Of a DNA stretch of 64,000 bases, positions 45,507 through 56,068 are shown piece by piece; within the stretch, counting starts at the first letter, position 1, and every line of letters starts with the position of its first letter. The notes below the pieces were generated by a model. The model was given only the letters and a program-made list of their open reading frames with translations. It had not been told where the DNA came from and searched no databases. The translations under genes and the position numbers were made by a program. Source of the DNA: Cyanoderma ruficeps (taxonomy: Eukaryota; Chordata; Aves; Passeriformes; Timaliidae); contig VZDJ01000063.1 in NCBI GenBank assembly GCA_008694505.1, positions 5,541,468-5,605,467 of the forward strand, in the 5' to 3' direction.

Positions 45507-46165
45507 ACAGAATGTCCTGAGCTGGAGGGACCCACCAGGATCCAACCCCTGGCCCTGCACAGACACCCCAGCAATTCCACCCTGGGCATCCCTGGCAGTG
45601 CTGTCCAAGCTCTCCTGGAGCTCTGGCAGCCTTGGGGCCGTGCCCATTCCCTGGGGAGCCTGGGCAGTGCCTGAATCCTCTGGGGGAAGAACCTTGCCCT
45701 AAAATCCAACCTCAATCCCTCCTGGCCCAGCTCCAGCCGTGCCCTGGGTGCTGTCCCTGCCCCAGAGCAGAGGTGGGAGCTGCCCCTGGGGAGGAGCTGC
45801 AGCCCCCAGAGCTCTGCCCTCATCTCCTCCAGCTGAACAATCCCAGTGCCCTCAGCTGCTCCTCCTGTGGCTCCTCCAGACCCTTCCCCATCCCCATGTC
45901 CCTTCTTTGGATGCCTTTTCAACAGCTTTAGATCTTTCTTGTATTGTGGCACCAAAGTGCCCCCAGGCCTGGAGTTGAGGCTGCCCCAGCCCAGAGCAGA
46001 GCAGGACAGTCCCCCCCTGGCCCAGCCAGGCCTGATGTCCCCAGGGCACGGTGGCCTTTGGGCTCCAGGGCTCTGCTGACTCATGTCCAACCTGCCCCCA
46101 CCAGAACTCCCAGGGCCCTTCCTGTTCCTGGAGAATCCCCCTCGGTGCTCTGCAGGAGCTCTGGG
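45507..46165 (-). mobile_element. CR1 LINE fragment, about 660 bp
   Basis: One of the longest CR1 pieces here. On the minus strand its 3' end is at 45507 (agaatgtcctgagctggagg). The body continues through attccctggggagcctggg, atctttcttgtattgtggca and ggcacggtggcctttgggct to ctcccagggcccttcctgtt. A 251-codon minus-strand frame lies over it. It covers mostly the CR1 3' untranslated part and does not encode a recognisable enzyme. Confidence 0.92.
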
Positions 46166-47499
46166 TCAGTCAGTTCCTGATGGGAACATTTTAGGGGTGC
46201 CAGTCTGGAGCTGGGGAGCAGGGGCTGGCAGAGCCCCCGTGCCCAGGTGGGGGCTGATCCCCAGCAGTGCCCTGAACGAGGATCAGCTCTCCCAGAGCCA
46301 ACTCAGACGCTGGAAAAAGCTTTTCAACACTCAACCTCTTTAATTCCTTTGTGTCTCCCAGACAGGATTCAGCAGAGCACCAGTGGGTTGATTAAGCTAC
46401 ATTGTACGAGATTACAAAGAACAAGGATAAATAGAAGGGGGAGGTTCCCGCAGTCGGCAAAGACGTTTTGGTCCAGAAGAGTGGGGGAGGAGGAAATAAC
46501 CCTGAGCAAGAAGGCAGGAAGGCAGAGCTCGTCTGCAGCAGAGAGAGACTGCAGACACTCAGGGCAAGGGGGAGGACATTCCAGAGCCACCCAGCAAGCA
46601 AAAATCATCACAAATCAAATAAAAATAATAGCAATGTTGTTATTTAAAACAATTATTTTAATAATAACAGTGGTATAAAATTGGGGGAGGGGGTGGAAGG
46701 GGAAGGTGGAACAGGAGGTTTAATTCCAAATTTGTGTTATTTGCCCAAACCTCTTCATTTCCAAGTGCCCAAGGTGGGAGCACAAGACCACTCCCTTGTC
46801 TGACCCCGGCTCAATATTCCCGGAGCCAAACACAAAAAGAAGGAGCAGAGCCTCTGAGCCCAACTTTGTCATTTAGGAGATGTGCTCCCATTTGTGTTCC
46901 GCCAAAGTGAGAAGGCAGATTTTGTAGAAAAGGGCACGTTATTGACCATCATTGGCAGCTGCTGGCCAGCTCCAGGAATTTAACCAAGATACATGGCTGG
47001 CTGCAGCAAAATGCAGCTACACACAGGGCCTGGGATGATTTTTTTCTGAGGCAGCAAATATAATGATGCTCACAAATGCAAAAAAAACCCCACCCAATAC
47101 TATCAGCATTTCAAAAACAGTCCCCAACTGGAAAAAAAACCAAAAAGCCTGGGAGATTAGGCAGGCGAGGCAGTGACAGCAATTCTTCTCAATAACTTTG
47201 ACATGCTGTTTGTCGTCCTGTTTTTTCTCCCTTTCCTTCTTCAAACAGACCAACACAAACAGCATTTGAAAACAGCCGTTTCAAACCAGGAGCTGGAATT
47301 TTGGACATCAGTGGTGTCAAACCGCAGCAATCCAGCGCTTACAAATAAGTTCTCGCCTCGTGACAAGAGAAATCTGATTTTTGCCTGCGAGGTGCTTGTC
47401 GAGGGAAGCGCTGAGCGGCTGCAGCTCCCTCCTCGCCGGCTCTCACACAGGGGCAGAGCATGGGATGTCAGGAATATCCTTCACATTTCAGGGAAAGGT
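46166..47499. other. Noncoding sequence
   Basis: AT-rich low-complexity sequence near 46610-46680 (many aataat units), otherwise without features. The part 47140-47350 is repeat-free and could be conserved. No exon is recognised. Confidence 0.4.
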
Positions 47500-47705
47500 C
47501 CTTCCCCCAGAGGGTTCAGGCACTGCCCAGGCTCCCCAGGGAATGGGCACGGCCCCGAGGCTGCCAGAGCTCCAGGAGAGCTTGGACAGCACTGCCAGGG
47601 GTGCCCAGGGTGGGATTGTTGGGGTGTCTGTGCAGGGCCAGGGGCTGGGCTGGATGATCCTGGTGGGTCCCTCTGGCTCAGGAGGTTCAGTGATTCTGTC
47701 TCAGG
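47500..47705 (+). mobile_element. CR1 LINE 3' fragment
   Basis: Plus-strand CR1: ccccagagggttcaggcact, ggctccccagggaatgggca, ctgccagagctccaggagag, gtgggattgttggggtgtct and ctggatgatcctggtgggt. The end is gttcagtgattctgtc. It is closely related to the next copy. Confidence 0.93.
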
Positions 47706-47869
47706 ACCTGTAAATTCACAGCTCTGAGTGGTCAGGACCCTTCAGCCCCGGAGCCGCCTTTGCTGTAACACAGGGTGAGACTGAGCTCGTCCTCGGGGGC
47801 TGGAGTGGGGCACAGCCCAGCCTGGCTGAGGAGAGTGTTATTTCCACCCCTCATGGAACTGCAGAGAGG

Positions 47870-48062
47870 ATTCTTCCCTCACCACTGCCCAGGCTCCCCA
47901 GGGAATGGGCACGGCCCCGAGGCTGCCAGAGCTCCAGGAGAGCTTGGACATTTCTCCAGGGATGCCCAGGGTGGGATTGCTGGGGTGTCTGTGCAGGGAC
48001 AGGAGTGAGACTGGATAATCCTGATGGGTCCCTCCAGCTCAGGATACTCCACGATTTCATGG
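47870..48062 (+). mobile_element. CR1 LINE 3' fragment
   Basis: Plus-strand CR1 with the same blocks as 47500-47705 (ctccccagggaatgggcacg, gtgggattgctggggtgtct). It ends at gatactccacgatttcatgg. The two copies are truncated a few dozen bases apart. They could be separate insertions or a local duplication. Confidence 0.92.
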
Positions 48063-48667
48063 AAGTAAAGTGCATTTCCCATCCCCAACATTCCAGGCAA
48101 GGGAGAAGCTCAGGATCAGAACTCTCTGCTTGGGAACACGGCTCTGGAGATGCCTGCTTTTCACCATATTCATTTTATTGAAAAGGGAAATTTATATAAA
48201 TAGTCCTCCCTCCCAAATTCTGTTTGTAATCTCGGTGAATAACTATTGCTTTAGGAGGGTGGAATTGCTGACTCCTTTATTTCTGAAAAATGTATTAGAA
48301 AACCTTCCCTTTATAAGAAAAAATGAGAAAAACAAAATCAATAGAGTATGAAGGAGCATGAAAAATGCATTTTAGAGTCTCACTCTGTTTTTGGTTTGTT
48401 TTTTTTTTTATTTTGGTCCAACGTTGCTTTCCTGTAAAGCTTCTGCAGAAACACACATTTAAATGTAAATGTTCTGAAAGTAAATGGGTGAGGACGGAAA
48501 AGATGAAGAGGAATCGGGAGCCACTTGCAACAGCTCCTTGGGATAAGTAATGCAATAAACAGTGACAGGCCAGGATGGCACATGGGACTTCCCTGGCTCT
48601 TCCTACGTCAGTGTGGAGGTGTTCCTGCTGGAAGACAACAGCCACGCTCTGCTGCTGCCCAAATCCC
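48063..48667. other. Noncoding sequence, AT-rich
   Basis: The block 48160-48500 is AT-rich and repeat-free apart from a T run at 48400-48411. No exon is recognised. Confidence 0.4.
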
Positions 48668-49026
48668 AGAGTTCCACAGTCAGACACTGCCTTGGGTTGG
48701 GAGGGACCTTAAAGGTCAGCCAGTCTCACCTCCTGCCATGGGCAGGGACACCTTCCACTGTCCCAGGCTGATCCAAGCCCCAGTGTCCAACCTGGCCTTG
48801 GGCACTGCCAGGGATCCAGGGGCAGCCACAGCTGCTCTGGGCACCCTGTGCCAGGGCCTGCCCACCCTCCCAGGGAACAATTCCTGCCCAATCTCCCATC
48901 CAGCCCTGCCCTCTGGCAGTGGGAAGCCATTCCCTGTGTCCTGTCCCTCCATCCCTTGTCCCCAGTCCCTCTCCAGCTCTCCTGGAGCCCCTTTAGGCCC
49001 TGGCAGGGGCTCTGAGCTCTCCCTGG
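48668..49026 (-). mobile_element. CR1 LINE, 3' part, interrupted by an LTR
   Basis: Minus-strand CR1: cttgggttgggagggacctt, catgggcagggacaccttcc, ggggcagccacagctgctct, ccaccctcccagggaacaat and ggggctctgagctctccctgg. It is cut at 49026 by an LTR and resumes at 49330 with tcctggagccttctcctctc. The intact 10.8-kb CR1 shows that these two sides were once adjacent. Confidence 0.95.
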
Positions 49027-49329
49027 TGTCGCCCTGAATTTTCTGCCTTCTGTCTTCGTGCTGCAGATTCTCACGCAGCTTCATGTAAACAATGTGTATG
49101 TTTAGAATGTTTACATATTCCTCCTCTGAGAGAAAAAATGATTGATGGTGATGTCCACCATCCAGGTTGAGGAGGTGGCCCCTGAGGTGGCCGATCTCTG
49201 GACCTTTGTACAAATGTATATAAATGGAGTCAGGTTTTTGTAATAAAGGGTTTGTTCCCTTGAACTGCTGCTGGTGTGGCCTCATCTGTCTGTCCCTGAA
49301 ACTGGGACATCCCAGCCTCAGCGATCACA
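49027..49329 (+). mobile_element. Solo LTR, 303 bp, inserted in a CR1
   Basis: Starts tgtcgccctgaattttctgc and ends cagcgatcaca. It belongs to the family at 39.5 and 43.0 kb. TATA (atgtatataaatgg) and polyadenylation signal (gtaataaaggg) are present. It is flanked by ccctgg (49021-49026) and tcctgg (49330-49335), a 6-bp target duplication with one change. No internal genes remain. Confidence 0.92.
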
Positions 49330-49500
49330 TCCTGGAGCCTTCTCCTCTCCAGGTGAGCACCCCCAGCTCTCCCAGAGAGCCCTGCACTGTCTCTGTGGCC
49401 TCCTCCAGCAGCTCCAGGTCCTTCCTGTGCAAGGAGCCCAGAGCTGGAGGCAGCTCTGCAGGTGGGGTCTCACCTGAGGGAATCAAATCCCTCAGCTCCT
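49330..49500 (-). mobile_element. CR1 LINE, 5' continuation beyond the LTR
   Basis: It continues the 48668-49026 copy: gagccttctcctctccaggt, ctccagcagctccaggtcct, tgtgcaaggagcccagagct and aggtggggtctcacctgagg. It fades near ccctcagctcctcatgg. Together the two parts span about 530 bases of CR1. Confidence 0.92.
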
Positions 49501-49672
49501 CATGGTTACAAAGCTGACAGTTTGGGGGACCAGACTTAGAAGTTTTTGGGCAAAGCAGAAACTCACACTCATTGGGATGGAAAAGAGTAAAATCCAGGGA
49601 GCCTCACATTAGGCAGGAAGGTCAGACACAGCAACAAAAAGACCCTCCCTGTGCTATATTCAGTCTGTAATT

Positions 49673-49867
49673 CATAGATTTCCACACATTTCCCTGAGCT
49701 GGAAAGGGACCCACAGGCAGCATTGGGTCCAATATTTGGCCCTGCACCGGAGAATCCCCAAAATCCCATCCTGTGCCGGAGAGAATTCCAAAAACTTCTG
49801 GCTGACCTTCATTTGCCCAGACAGTTTTTGTCCTTCAACAGAGCAGGTCAGAGCCTGGCATCTCCCC
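49673..49867 (-). mobile_element. CR1 LINE fragment, matches 45140-45344
   Basis: Minus-strand CR1: cacatttccctgagctggaa, gggtccaatatttggccctg and ccaaaaacttctggctgacc. The shared part runs to cagagcaggtcagagcctgg, and both copies stop at nearly the same place. That suggests a common subfamily end or a duplicated segment. Confidence 0.88.
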
Positions 49868-50874
49868 CACCCCCGAAACCAATCCAGTGCATCCCCAGCC
49901 TTGGCAACACACGATCCCTGAGCATGTCCCAGGGTCCTTCCTCCAGCCCTCCCAGCCCTCATTAGCAGGAAGGAGAGGGAATTAACCCCCCCAGGCTGCT
50001 GGGGAGGTGTAACACCAGCTCTAATTTCATAGACACCGTATATAGGCCACGAGCCTCTAATCACAGTAATACAGATGTGAGATACAGATGTTCCCAGCGC
50101 CAGGCCGGGTGCATCCTGTTAGAGCAGCGACTCAGTCTGGTGCTAAAGCTGAGCTAATACCGAGCTCCTGGGAGGATTAATAGACATTAACAGGGCATTA
50201 TCCAACCATTAAACACACTTGGGATCACACTGGCCAGGCCTAACGCTCCCCGTGGCCCCGGTCATTCCCAGCAAGGTCAGGGATGCTGATGGAGCTCCCT
50301 GCTGGCACACAGCAGCTGCTCCAGAGCACCAATCCACACTCCATCCATGCTCCCAGAGAAAGGATATCCCCCAGAGGGCAGGGATTGGGGGGATCCCAGC
50401 CCCAGGAGTGCTGCCTGGCTTCTGTAATGCCAGACTGATTTTTCAGCCTTCTAATATTTTCATTCTTGAACTGAAAGTTGTTTTTTTTTCACGAATTGTA
50501 AAAAACCCCAAAAAATAATGTTGAGTAAATAATATATTCCTTTCCAGAAGAAAGGAAAAATTGATTGACTTCTAAGTTGACCCCTGGGGTCAGAGAGGTG
50601 TTTCTCTCGTCCCCCAATCTCTGATCAAATTCCAAACCCTATTTAAACCCCAAACCAAAATAAACTCTCTTTTTCTTCCAATTCGTGAGAAAGCTCCAGT
50701 CCAAGAATGAAACATCAGAAGGCAGAAAAATCAGGGTGACACCAGACACCTCTGCTAGAGCCAGCACCCAGCCCAGGGAGGAGAGGAAATTGGGTTTTTT
50801 GGATAAGCCAATATGCTCAGGTGGTGGCAGCTCTGAGGTTGGCACAATTCCTGTCCCACCTGGCAGCGACAGGC
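49868..50874. other. Noncoding; conserved-like block at 50.01-50.23 kb
   Basis: The segment 50010-50230 (gacaccgtatataggccacg, ctaatcacagtaatacagat) is repeat-free with ordered TAAT-type motifs and looks like a conserved noncoding element. The rest holds a T run (50469-50477) and no recognisable exon. Confidence 0.4.
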
Positions 50875-51162
50875 TCCAGGCTGAGAGGATGAGAGGAAAT
50901 GACCTCAGGTCGTGCCAGGGGAGGTTCAGGTCAGAGAAATTTTATATTAGGAGGATTTTCCTCATGGAAAGGATTGTCAGGCATTGTAACAGACTGGACA
51001 GGGATGTGGTGGAGTCACCATCCCACGGAAGTGTTCAGCAAACACGTGGATGTGGCAGCTGGGGACGTGGGTCAGTGGTGAACGTGGTGGGCCTTGGTTG
51101 ATGGCCGGCCTTGATGATCTTAAAGGTTTTTTTCCAACCGTAGTGATTTCTGTGATTCCCTG
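50875..51162 (+). mobile_element. CR1 LINE 3' fragment, about 290 bp
   Basis: Plus-strand CR1: gaaatgacctcaggtcgtgc, caggggaggttcaggtcaga, ctcatggaaaggattgtcag, tggtggagtcaccatcccac and gatgatcttaaaggtttttt, ending gtgatttctgtgattccc. It is a full-looking 3' end with two eroded octamers. Confidence 0.94.
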
Positions 51163-52861
51163 ACCACCTTGGATGAAAAGAATCAGACATTATTTCCCTG
51201 ACATCTCCAGAAGAAAGTGCAGAAAGTGTGTTCCTGCAGAAGAAGGGGGACTATCTTCCTTTGGAAACAGAAGGCCTGATAAAGGCAGGGGACAGAAGAT
51301 GGGAAGCAGAGACTGTTAAGGCCATTCCTCATTCCTTTCCCTCATTCCCAAAGGATTTGTTCATAAGGCTCCTCTCATGAACAATCCCAAGATTTATTCC
51401 CCACTCCAGAAGCAGCACTAGACCAATTTTGCAATGCACCAGCCTCCACATCCCTCCAGTAACCCCAGACCACGAAGAAACCTCGTGATGTGAGAACTGA
51501 ACCACCCAGAACAAATACTCAGCCCTTCATGTTCTGGTAGGAGACATCAGGGTTCAATCCCATCAGAACTGGGGGCACAACATGAAACTTGTAATTCCAG
51601 AGCCCAAACATGCACTGCTTTAGCAAAAGGGATAAAATCCCATCAGCCAGCAGTGGAAACAGCCTTGTATTATCCCGGTTTCCCAGGCAGGAGGGATCTG
51701 CCTCAGCCAGCACAGAGCACCTTAAAGAAAAAAATCCAAAGCACTCCATGGCCAGCAATTGTTGCATTGACCACTTCACCTGGTTTATCATCATACACTG
51801 CTTCTCCCTTCTACCTTTATTCAGGTCTATCAGCACCTATCTGGCAAGATTTATTGACTGAACATCAATGAGGTTTTCTCTTCCTTACTCGGCTCTGAAG
51901 GAAGGGGGAAAAAAAAAAAAACCCTCTTGAAATTATTTGTATTCTTCCATATAATACCTCTTTCAGAGACCCATCAGAAAAGTCCTTTACAAGCGAGGAA
52001 ATAGCCAATATTTTAGAATCTGCAGCGAGGCGCTTCAGCTAAGCTCACTTTATTGTAAAATTAGATGTCATTGTGAGAAGTACCCATATAAATACAAGTG
52101 CAAAGGGCCCTTGTGCTAATGCAGGAGCCAGGGTAACAATGTGCTATTTCTACCTGTCTGCAAAAAACTTCCCTTGATAGCTTCGCCCATATAATACACA
52201 GCGTATTTACATCCAGCATTAAATAAATATTATGCAAAGAGTGCCGTGCTCTAATATCCGAGTGTATTTATGAAAAGCTAAATTATATTGCTGAGTTTAT
52301 TTTAGCCCTAGAAAGCCCCGTTGGGAAAAGATATTGTGCATCTTAAAAGGTAAATGTAAGCTCTTCAAGAGAAAGGAGCCTTTACTGGAAGCAGCACATT
52401 GTACCTGGGTAAATCTTGGAGCAATTACACAGCAAAGTTTTCTTTGATGAGGCAGAGATGTGATGACATGTAATTACTTTTTCAATGCTGCACTGTGTGT
52501 TTATCAAAATGTTAATGCAGGCATAATAACAGGCTGTATGTTTGTGCCGAGAATGTCAGAGCCTCCAGATGTCAATCACATCTGAAAATAAAATTGCAAA
52601 TAAGTAGGAAGGCTTGATGGCACAAGTGACAGCCCGGTCCTCGGGCGGCTGACAGGCACCAGCTCCCTCTCCCTGGGCGCTTTGTCACTGTAATGCACCT
52701 AATGGAACAGAGATTCCTTCTATTAACCCACATGGAACAGGCTGGCTCCAGAGTGAACTGAGCCGTGCCTGGCCGTGGACGGAGGGAGGCTGCTAATGAG
52801 CACTTCTCCAGGCCAAGTTTGATGGGTTCCTCATTTCCGCCGTCCCTCTCGTTCCGTGCAG
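51163..52861. other. Noncoding; extended conserved-like block at 52.0-52.62 kb
   Basis: The segment 52000-52620 is the longest repeat-free AT-rich run of this kind here. It has many motifs that look like homeodomain, POU and SOX sites (agcaattacacag, tatgcaaagag, catgtaattac). It sits about 240 bases before the candidate exon at 52862. The rest of the region has no recognisable feature except an A run at 51909-51921. Confidence 0.5.
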
Positions 52862-52924
52862 ACCAGCACAGACATCACTGGGCTCCTGCCGCAGAAAAAC
52901 AACCTGGAGCAGCTGCACTCCCAG
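52862..52924 (+). CDS. Candidate internal exon of an unidentified gene
   Basis: A long pyrimidine tract from ttcctcatttccgccgtccc to gttccgtgcag forms a strong splice acceptor ending at 52861. A donor, ccag/gtgagg, follows 52924. The 63 bases between are a multiple of three. In the frame starting at the first base they read TSTDITGLLPQKNNLEQLHS plus Q, with G/C-rich third positions typical of real codons. The end looks like a coiled-coil segment. All three frames are open, which weakens the argument. I do not recognise the protein. The exon would lie just after a conserved-looking noncoding block. Confidence 0.45.
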
Positions 52925-53040
52925 GTGAGGATGGAGGGTTTGGAGCCTGGCAGGTGAGCCCGCAGCACCCCGGGAGCCAGCAGCACCTGCCACAGGATCC
53001 ACGGAGCGCGGCAGGCACCAGCTCCAAGACACTGATGCCT

Positions 53041-53389
53041 TGTTAGGGCTACCTAAAAACAGAGGCCAGGCAAAATTCAGAGAATAAAAAGCAGTTCTAT
53101 TTATTGAAGGGACTTTAGGTACATTTAGGGCAGACAAAGCCCCCCCAAAGCTACACCCAAAATGGACAATGGTCACGGGTTTGCACACTTTGATCAGTTT
53201 TGTCCATTTGCAGATTGGGGGTTCATCTTCCAATTCCAGCTTCAGGTAATGAAGTCATTTACCCCAAGTTTTGCTCCCCAATTCAGTTTTGTTTCCATCT
53301 CTCAGGCCTGAGGCAGTGAGGTGTCCTTGACTGCCAGGCCTGGAGAGGAATTGTTGTGTCTGCCCAAACTGGGGAAGCAGCAGCTCACA
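53041..53389 (-). mobile_element. Solo LTR, about 349 bp
   Basis: On the minus strand it starts tgtgagctgctgcttcccc at 53389 and ends gtagccctaaca at 53041, with TG...CA ends. It carries cttcaataaatagaactgc as polyadenylation signal about 70 bases before the end. No matching flanks were found (atgcct and ctgtgt). If the exons at 52862 and 53852 are real, this LTR lies in their intron, antisense to the gene. Confidence 0.75.
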
Positions 53390-53481
53390 CTGTGTGTGGA
53401 GTTTAGAGTCCTACACTAAAGAACCTCAGGATTACAGAGAGATGAAAAATAGAAAAGCTGAAATCCTAAGGCCTCAATACA

Positions 53482-53700
53482 ATCACGGAATCATGAAACG
53501 CTTGGCTGGGAAGGGACCTTCAAGCCCACCTTGTTCCACCCCCCTACCAAGAGCACCTTCTACCAGAGCAGGCTGCTCAGCCTGGCCTTGGACACTTCCC
53601 GGGGAGGGCAGTCCACAGCCCCTCTGGACACTGCTTCCCACAGCCCTTAGAGTAACAAATTTCTGCCTAGTATCTCATCTAAAGCTACATCTCCAGCTTT
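53482..53700 (-). mobile_element. CR1 LINE fragment, diverged
   Basis: Minus-strand CR1: atcacggaatcatgaaacgc, tgggaagggaccttcaagcc, gctgctcagcctggccttgg and acagcccctctggacactgc. It ends near agtatctcatctaaagc. It is more diverged than most copies here. Confidence 0.85.
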
Positions 53701-53851
53701 TCTGTCTTAATTGGCTTAGCTCCTATTAAAAACTCATGCTTTTTTTCATAATAACAATAATAATAATTTAAAAAAGACGGGAATTCTTTCATTAGTGATG
53801 AGGTGCAACACCTGGATTTCCAACTCTCTCTCACACTCAATACCCTGCCAG

Positions 53852-53956
53852 GTGTCCAAGCACATGCTGGAGGGAGAGCCGGGCGCCGCCTCGGAGCCCA
53901 ACCAGCAGGAAAATCAATGGGATGAGTGGGCAGAGAGCTTTGGGAGAACATGCTAA
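53852..53956 (+). CDS. Candidate terminal exon of the same unidentified gene
   Basis: Pyrimidine-rich ccaactctctctcacactca followed by ataccctgccag makes a good acceptor ending at 53851. The frame that continues phase 0 from the 52862 exon is open for 34 codons (VSKHMLEGEPGAASEPNQQ..., then a W-rich tail). It stops with taa at 53954-53956, overlapping an aataaa string. The first half has strong codon-like composition, the tail less so. No known family is recognised. The candidate could also be a chance frame after a chance acceptor. Confidence 0.3.
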   Translation: MSKHMLEGEPGAASEPNQQENQWDEWAESFGRTC

Positions 53957-55479
53957 TAAAGCCAGGGAAGATAATGTCAGGATGGGAAGAACTCTACCTT
54001 GGCCTTCCCAAAGCTGCCTGCCCAGGGAAAATGGCAGCCTTGGAGAGTGGAGAGGCAGCATTTGGGTCCAAACATCTTGAAGGTGGCCTGAGCATCTTGG
54101 AAATACAGCTGACAGTTGCTTGGCAACTGTGGTTACAGAAAGATTTTCCAAGTAAGCAGCAGGCTGAGGGAAGTTTAGCATCACAGGCAGTCAATAATCC
54201 CAGTTTGCGGCGGGCGAGAGGAGCGCGAGGGGAATTTCTAACAACCCCTTCCCCAAAATAGCGCAGGCACCTCGTGGGGATGCACGTGAGGCCACCTGAT
54301 CAGCCACGAGGGGAGAGGGTTGTTGGGACAAGGCAGGGACAGAGAAGTTGTGTCAGTCTTTCCAAGAGGGTGACAAGAGAACCTGGAGTCAGGATGGGAC
54401 TCCAAAGAGGAGGTTCTTTGCCCTGCAGACCCCCTCCCCTACCTGGCTCTACCTCAGTACAGACAAGAATTTCGTATTTCAAGGCTCTGTATGTCACAAC
54501 CTGAACAAAAGCAGTGTTTTGAGAGCAGGAGGCTCCACAACAGCTCCTGCCTTTCAGGAGGGATGGAATAGTCAGTTGTGAGCAGGAAAACATCCAACCA
54601 GCTCCGTAACAAACAGAGACAGCACCGCTGAAACCATCAAAACAGCCAACGCGTCTCACTTGAGCAAATATACCGAAAAAAGGGGGAGGAAATAGCAAAG
54701 CTCATGCATTTGCCATGGTAAGCAGCTTAATCCTCAACAAAAGAAAATAGGGAATAACCACTTGTTGAGGGAAGAGGTGTCACGTGCTGATTCCAGGCTG
54801 GACAAAGCACTGAAACATTGGTTTCATTTATCGTTCCAGCACGGTGACAAAATTGCTTAGCAGAAAATTATTGCCTTCAGAGGGCTGCTGGTGACGGCTG
54901 ACTGAGCTGATGATGTGGAAATCGCACCTCAGATGAGTATGCAAAAAAATCCAGCAGAATGGAATAATAATAATAATAAAAAAACCCAAACCAGTTTTCT
55001 CTCCTTTCTCTTGTTCCTCCTCCCCATTCCAAGAGCGCTTGGCCACAGCCCTTCAGTGGATCCCTGAACTCATGCCTGGGATACTTAACCTTTGTATTTG
55101 CCACTCAGCAGCTGAAAAATGAATCCTCTTGTTTTTCTCTCTTTTTTTACAGTAGCTTTGGGAGCTTCCAGCTAGCTGAGTGTCATTTGGACACTGACAT
55201 GAAACTCAGAGCCCCACGGGAATTCACCGGGGCTTTGCGAAGGACGTCATTGTCATCACCACCATCATCATCATCATCCTCAACACCACCTTGGGAGTAT
55301 CCGAGTTAATGTTTGGAGTCCTGCTTAATTGGCTGCTCACAAGCCGAGCCTGCAACATGACAGCCTCAAAAATAAAGGATAGAGCTTTTCCAACGAGGCG
55401 CCTCTGGGAAGCTGCAGCCAGCGTGAGGGATCTGAGATGCGTCTGACAAGGCAAGATCTCGCCTTCCTCAAAGGAAGGC
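53957..55479. other. Noncoding sequence with short microsatellites
   Basis: Holds an aat array (54965-54980) and a cat/atc array (55258-55280). A very strong acceptor-like tract (ctctctttttttacag, ending 55152) is followed by an open frame of 51 codons to 55309, without a donor. No further gene evidence. Confidence 0.4.
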
Positions 55480-55744
55480 CCTTACAATGCAAAATGTATT
55501 TATATTTTGGTGCTGCTCTCCAAAGCAGGTGTTAGATAATTCAGTAATTAGTATGCACATCTAACTTCATTGCAGCCTCTGTTGATCTCTCAATTAGAGT
55601 TAGCTGGGTCCTCTGAAGTTTGCAGTAGTTAATTAGAGCATTATTGAACAGCCAGGCTCTGCGGGAGAGCTCTGCCGGCAGCTGCGGCTCCGGCTCACGC
55701 CGCCCTGACCCCCTCGTGTCGGCCTGGAGGAGTGGGAATTCTGA
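55480..55744. other. Conserved-like noncoding block
   Basis: The segment 55480-55670 is repeat-free and rich in TAATTA-type motifs (ttcagtaattagtatgc, agtagttaattagagc). This suggests a homeodomain-bound enhancer. Basis is composition and motifs only. Confidence 0.35.
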
Positions 55745-55764
55745 CCCTGCCACAACCAGCCCCG

Positions 55765-55832
55765 TCAGGGCTTGGGACTGGGGTCATCCTTCAGGTCACT
55801 TCCAACCCAAGCCATTCTGGGATTCTGTAGGA
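55765..55832 (+). mobile_element. CR1 LINE 3' tip
   Basis: Plus-strand CR1 end: gactggggtcatccttcagg, cacttccaacccaagccatt and ctgggattctgtag. Only the last 70 or so bases are recognisable. Confidence 0.85.
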
Positions 55833-56068
55833 TGCCCTGAGAAGCTCTGCATGCCGCCATTAATATTTGTGGGGGAAAATGGGGTGAAACAAAAGGATCT
55901 AATCCAGCACCAGTGAGACCAACAGGGAATAAAAAAACCCCATCCCTGCAGCTTTCAGTGCAGAACTCAGACCCAACAAGGCAGGGAGCACAGAGAGGGG
56001 GAGTTTAACCGTGGGATGTAACGCAGAAAGAAGTTTAAAATATGGACAGCACACACTGGGACTGTTTT

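Noticed and set aside
45335..46090. 251-codon minus-strand open frame
   Set aside because: It lies on the CR1 3' untranslated region. Similar frames appear over other GC-rich CR1 copies here (22.0, 43.8, 58.2 and 59.9 kb).
51545..51560. ggttcaatccc resembling a tRNA B box
   Set aside because: No A box or cloverleaf fits around it.
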